Assembly (NCBI GenBank): GCA_002427995.1
Contig: DIZV01000162.1
Span: 6,949-13,758, forward strand
Length of the DNA stretch: 6,810 nt
Source of the DNA: Chloroflexi bacterium UBA6019
GTDB taxonomy: Bacteria > Chloroflexota > Dormibacteria > Dormibacterales > Dormibacteraceae
Direction of reading: 5' to 3'
Part shown: positions 5,095-6,810 of the stretch, in pieces
Layout of the letters: each line of letters begins with the position of its first letter
How positions within the stretch are numbered: position 1 is the stretch's first letter
Notes under the pieces: model-generated
The model's input: only the letters and a program-made list of their open reading frames with translations
Told to the model about the DNA's origin: nothing
Database searches by the model: none
Made by a program: the position numbers and the translations under genes

Positions 5095-6810
5095 AGGTGA
5101 TGGGCACGGCGACTTACCTCGCCGACCTGGCTCTGCCAGGCGCGCTCGAGGCGGCCTTCATCCGCTCGCCGGTCCCCAACGCCACCTTCAGCCCGCCGCC
5201 GCTGCCAGACTACGTCTTCGACGCCCGGGCGCTGGACCTGGAGCCGATCACCATCGACGGTCCCGGCCTCGCTCCGACCCGCCAGCCGCCGCTCGCCGAC
5301 GGCCGCGTCCGCTTCGTCGGAGAGGCGGTGGCCGTCGCCCTCGGCCCCGACCGTTATCGGGCCGAGGACCTCGCCGAGAGTGTCTTCTTCGACTACCGGC
5401 CGGTGAGCGGCGAGCCGCTCCACGCGCAGGCTCCGGACGGGGTTCTCTTCCACACCCGGTTCGAGGGCGGCGACGTTGAGGCCGAGTTCGCCCGGGCGGC
5501 GCTGGTTCTCGAGCGCGCTTTTCGGACGGCCCGCCAGACGCCTCTCCCACTCGAGAACCGCGGGGTCGTCGCCGCGTCCGACGGCGAGCGGCTGACGGTC
5601 TGGACCTCGACCCAGGTGCCTCACCTGGCGCGGACCCTGATCGCCCGCTGCCTGCGGCTGCCGGAGGGGGCGGTGCGGGTCATCACGCCCGAGGTCGGGG
5701 GAGGCTTCGGGCTCAAGGCCCACGTCTTCCCGGAAGAGATCGTGGTCGCCGCCCTCGCCCACCGTTTGGGGTGGCCAATCCGCTGGGTGGAGGACCGGCG
5801 GGAGAACCTGCTCGCCAGCTCTCACGCGCACGAGGAGCAGGTCGGCATCCGGCTCGCCCTCGACCGCGACGGCCGTTTCCTGGCTGCCGATGCGACCGTG
5901 GTCGCCGATGTCGGCGCCTACTCGATCTTCCCCTTCAGCGCCGCCCTCGAGCCGATGACGACCGCCCAGACCCTCTTCGGACCGTACGCGCTCCGTGCCA
6001 TCCGCTACGACGCCAGCGCCATCACCAGCAGCAAATGCCCGGCCGGCGCCTACCGCGGAGTGGGGATGAACGCGGGCGCCTACGCGAGCGAGCGGATGGT
6101 CGACATCGTCGCCGCCGAGCTCGGGCTCGACCCCCTCGAGCTGCGCCGGCGCAACGCGGTCACCGAGTTCCCGAGTCGCAGCGCGGCCGGCCGCAACCTC
6201 GACTCCGGTGACTACCAGGAGCTGCTGAGCCGCCTCGAGTTGGGTGCCGGCTACGCGGAGCTGCGGCGGCGGCAGTCGGCTGCCCGCGCGCAGGGCCGCC
6301 TCTTCGGGGTCGGGATCGGGCTCTTCAACGAGCACAGCGGTACCGGCTCGACCGAGTACCGCCGGCGCGGCGTCACGGCCATCCCGGGCAACGACAGCGC
6401 CCGGGTCCGGGTCAGCGAGGCGGGGCGGATCGAGATCTACACCAGCGGTGCCGAGGCCGGCCAGGGCCATCCCGAGACATTCCGCCTCCTCGCGGCGCGC
6501 GAGCTGGGCGTGGACGCGGCACTGGTCGACGTCGTGGAGGGAGACACCGACTCCTGCCCTCCCGGCAGCGGCACCTTCGTCAGCCGGGGCGCGGTGGGCG
6601 GCTTCACGAGCCTGGTCGAGGCGCTCCGCGAGGTCGCCGAGAAGGACCTCGCACCAGGGCTCGACGTGACCCGCAGCGTCGACCCGACCCAGGTCTACCC
6701 GAGCGGTGCCCACCTCGCGGTGGTCGAGGTCGACGTGACCGGCTGCGTGCCGCGCGTGATCGCCTACCACGCGGTCGAGGACTGCGGCGTGATCGTCAAC
6801 CACGCTGCCG
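5091..6810 (+). CDS. Molybdopterin-binding (large) subunit of a molybdenum hydroxylase, CoxL-type, 3' end outside window
   Basis: The ATG at 5091 overlaps the stop of the 2Fe-2S gene (ATGA), and the frame stays open to the last base (573 visible codons of roughly 750-800). It reads as a xanthine dehydrogenase-family catalytic subunit: MKVMGTATYLADLALPG at the start, RVRFVGEAVAVALG (72-85), the cofactor loop VGGGFGLK (202-209), PAGAYRGVGM (317-326), AGQGH (456-460), and VEGDTD followed by GTFVSRGAVGG. The molybdopterin cytosine dinucleotide form is usual in this family. The catalytic Glu near the C-terminus lies beyond the window. The N-terminus is compact: it lacks the 15-20 residues (RxDxxxLxTG type) that usually precede the GxAxYxxDL motif. 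AYRGVGM differs from AYxCSFR (form I CO dehydrogenase) and AYRGAGR (form II), so CO is an unlikely substrate. The true one is unknown. An aldehyde, purine or N-heterocycle is plausible. Confidence 0.95.
   Translation, partial: MKVMGTATYLADLALPGALEAAFIRSPVPNATFSPPPLPDYVFDARALDLEPITIDGPGLAPTRQPPLADGRVRFVGEAVAVALGPDRYRAEDLAESVFFDYRPVSGEPLHAQAPDGVLFHTRFEGGDVEAEFARAALVLERAFRTARQTPLPLENRGVVAASDGERLTVWTSTQVPHLARTLIARCLRLPEGAVRVITPEVGGGFGLKAHVFPEEIVVAALAHRLGWPIRWVEDRRENLLASSHAHEEQVGIRLALDRDGRFLAADATVVADVGAYSIFPFSAALEPMTTAQTLFGPYALRAIRYDASAITSSKCPAGAYRGVGMNAGAYASERMVDIVAAELGLDPLELRRRNAVTEFPSRSAAGRNLDSGDYQELLSRLELGAGYAELRRRQSAARAQGRLFGVGIGLFNEHSGTGSTEYRRRGVTAIPGNDSARVRVSEAGRIEIYTSGAEAGQGHPETFRLLAARELGVDAALVDVVEGDTDSCPPGSGTFVSRGAVGGFTSLVEALREVAEKDLAPGLDVTRSVDPTQVYPSGAHLAVVEVDVTGCVPRVIAYHAVEDCGVIVNHAA

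Noticed and set aside
5049..6803. Long open frame on the minus strand (584 codons)
   Set aside because: It lies antisense to the Mo-subunit gene, which carries every expected family motif on the plus strand and runs open past the window end. The minus-strand translation is low-complexity (rich in Asp, Glu, Gly, Arg, Val) with no recognisable domain, a common artefact of high GC at third codon positions.
3884..6810. Naming the three-subunit enzyme an aerobic CO dehydrogenase (coxMSL)
   Set aside because: The gene order fits, but the active-site loop AYRGVGM matches neither form I nor form II CO dehydrogenase, so only the subunit type is claimed.

Overview
This is a GC-rich, gene-dense window whose genes often use GTG starts and stack with 4-base overlaps. 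A luciferase-like protein of the F420-dependent type sits next to a molybdenum hydroxylase. Together these fit a high-GC actinobacterium, perhaps a soil lineage such as Thermoleophilia/Solirubrobacterales. That placement is inference from composition and gene families only. No tRNA, rRNA, CRISPR array, insertion sequence or phage gene was seen.

Layout. (1) Positions 1-1083, plus strand: the 3' part of a gene that enters from the left. The product has two hydrophobic helices and is not firmly identified. (2) Positions 1102-2094, minus strand: a 330-residue protein made of two DinB-type four-helix domains in tandem, each keeping its own three-histidine metal site. It converges tail to tail on gene 1 across 18 bases. 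(3) Positions 2212-2766, minus strand: a cytoplasmic YceI-family lipid-binding protein, followed by a strong intrinsic terminator (about 2158-2188) that separates it from the DinB gene. (4) Positions 2767-2915: a short divergent intergenic region with a local AT-rich island, the likely control point for both directions. (5) Positions 2916 to the window end, plus strand: a four-gene operon made of an LLM-class flavin/F420-dependent oxidoreductase and the FAD (CoxM-type), iron-sulphur (CoxS-type) and molybdopterin (CoxL-type, cut by the window end) subunits of a xanthine dehydrogenase/CO dehydrogenase-family enzyme.

The operon genes are joined by three successive 4-base overlaps (GTGA at 3884, CTGA at 4645, ATGA at 5091), so translation is probably coupled along the message. 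The CoxS-type subunit appears to start at a CTG codon. The molybdenum subunit has AYRGVGM where form I and form II CO dehydrogenases have AYxCSFR and AYRGAGR, so it is probably not a CO dehydrogenase and its substrate is unknown. The likely scheme is hydroxylation or dehydrogenation of a small organic molecule by the Mo enzyme, with electrons passing Mo to 2Fe-2S to FAD, and an F420- or flavin-dependent redox step on a related compound by the LLM protein. The pairing is the most interesting feature of the window, but its pathway cannot be read from sequence alone.
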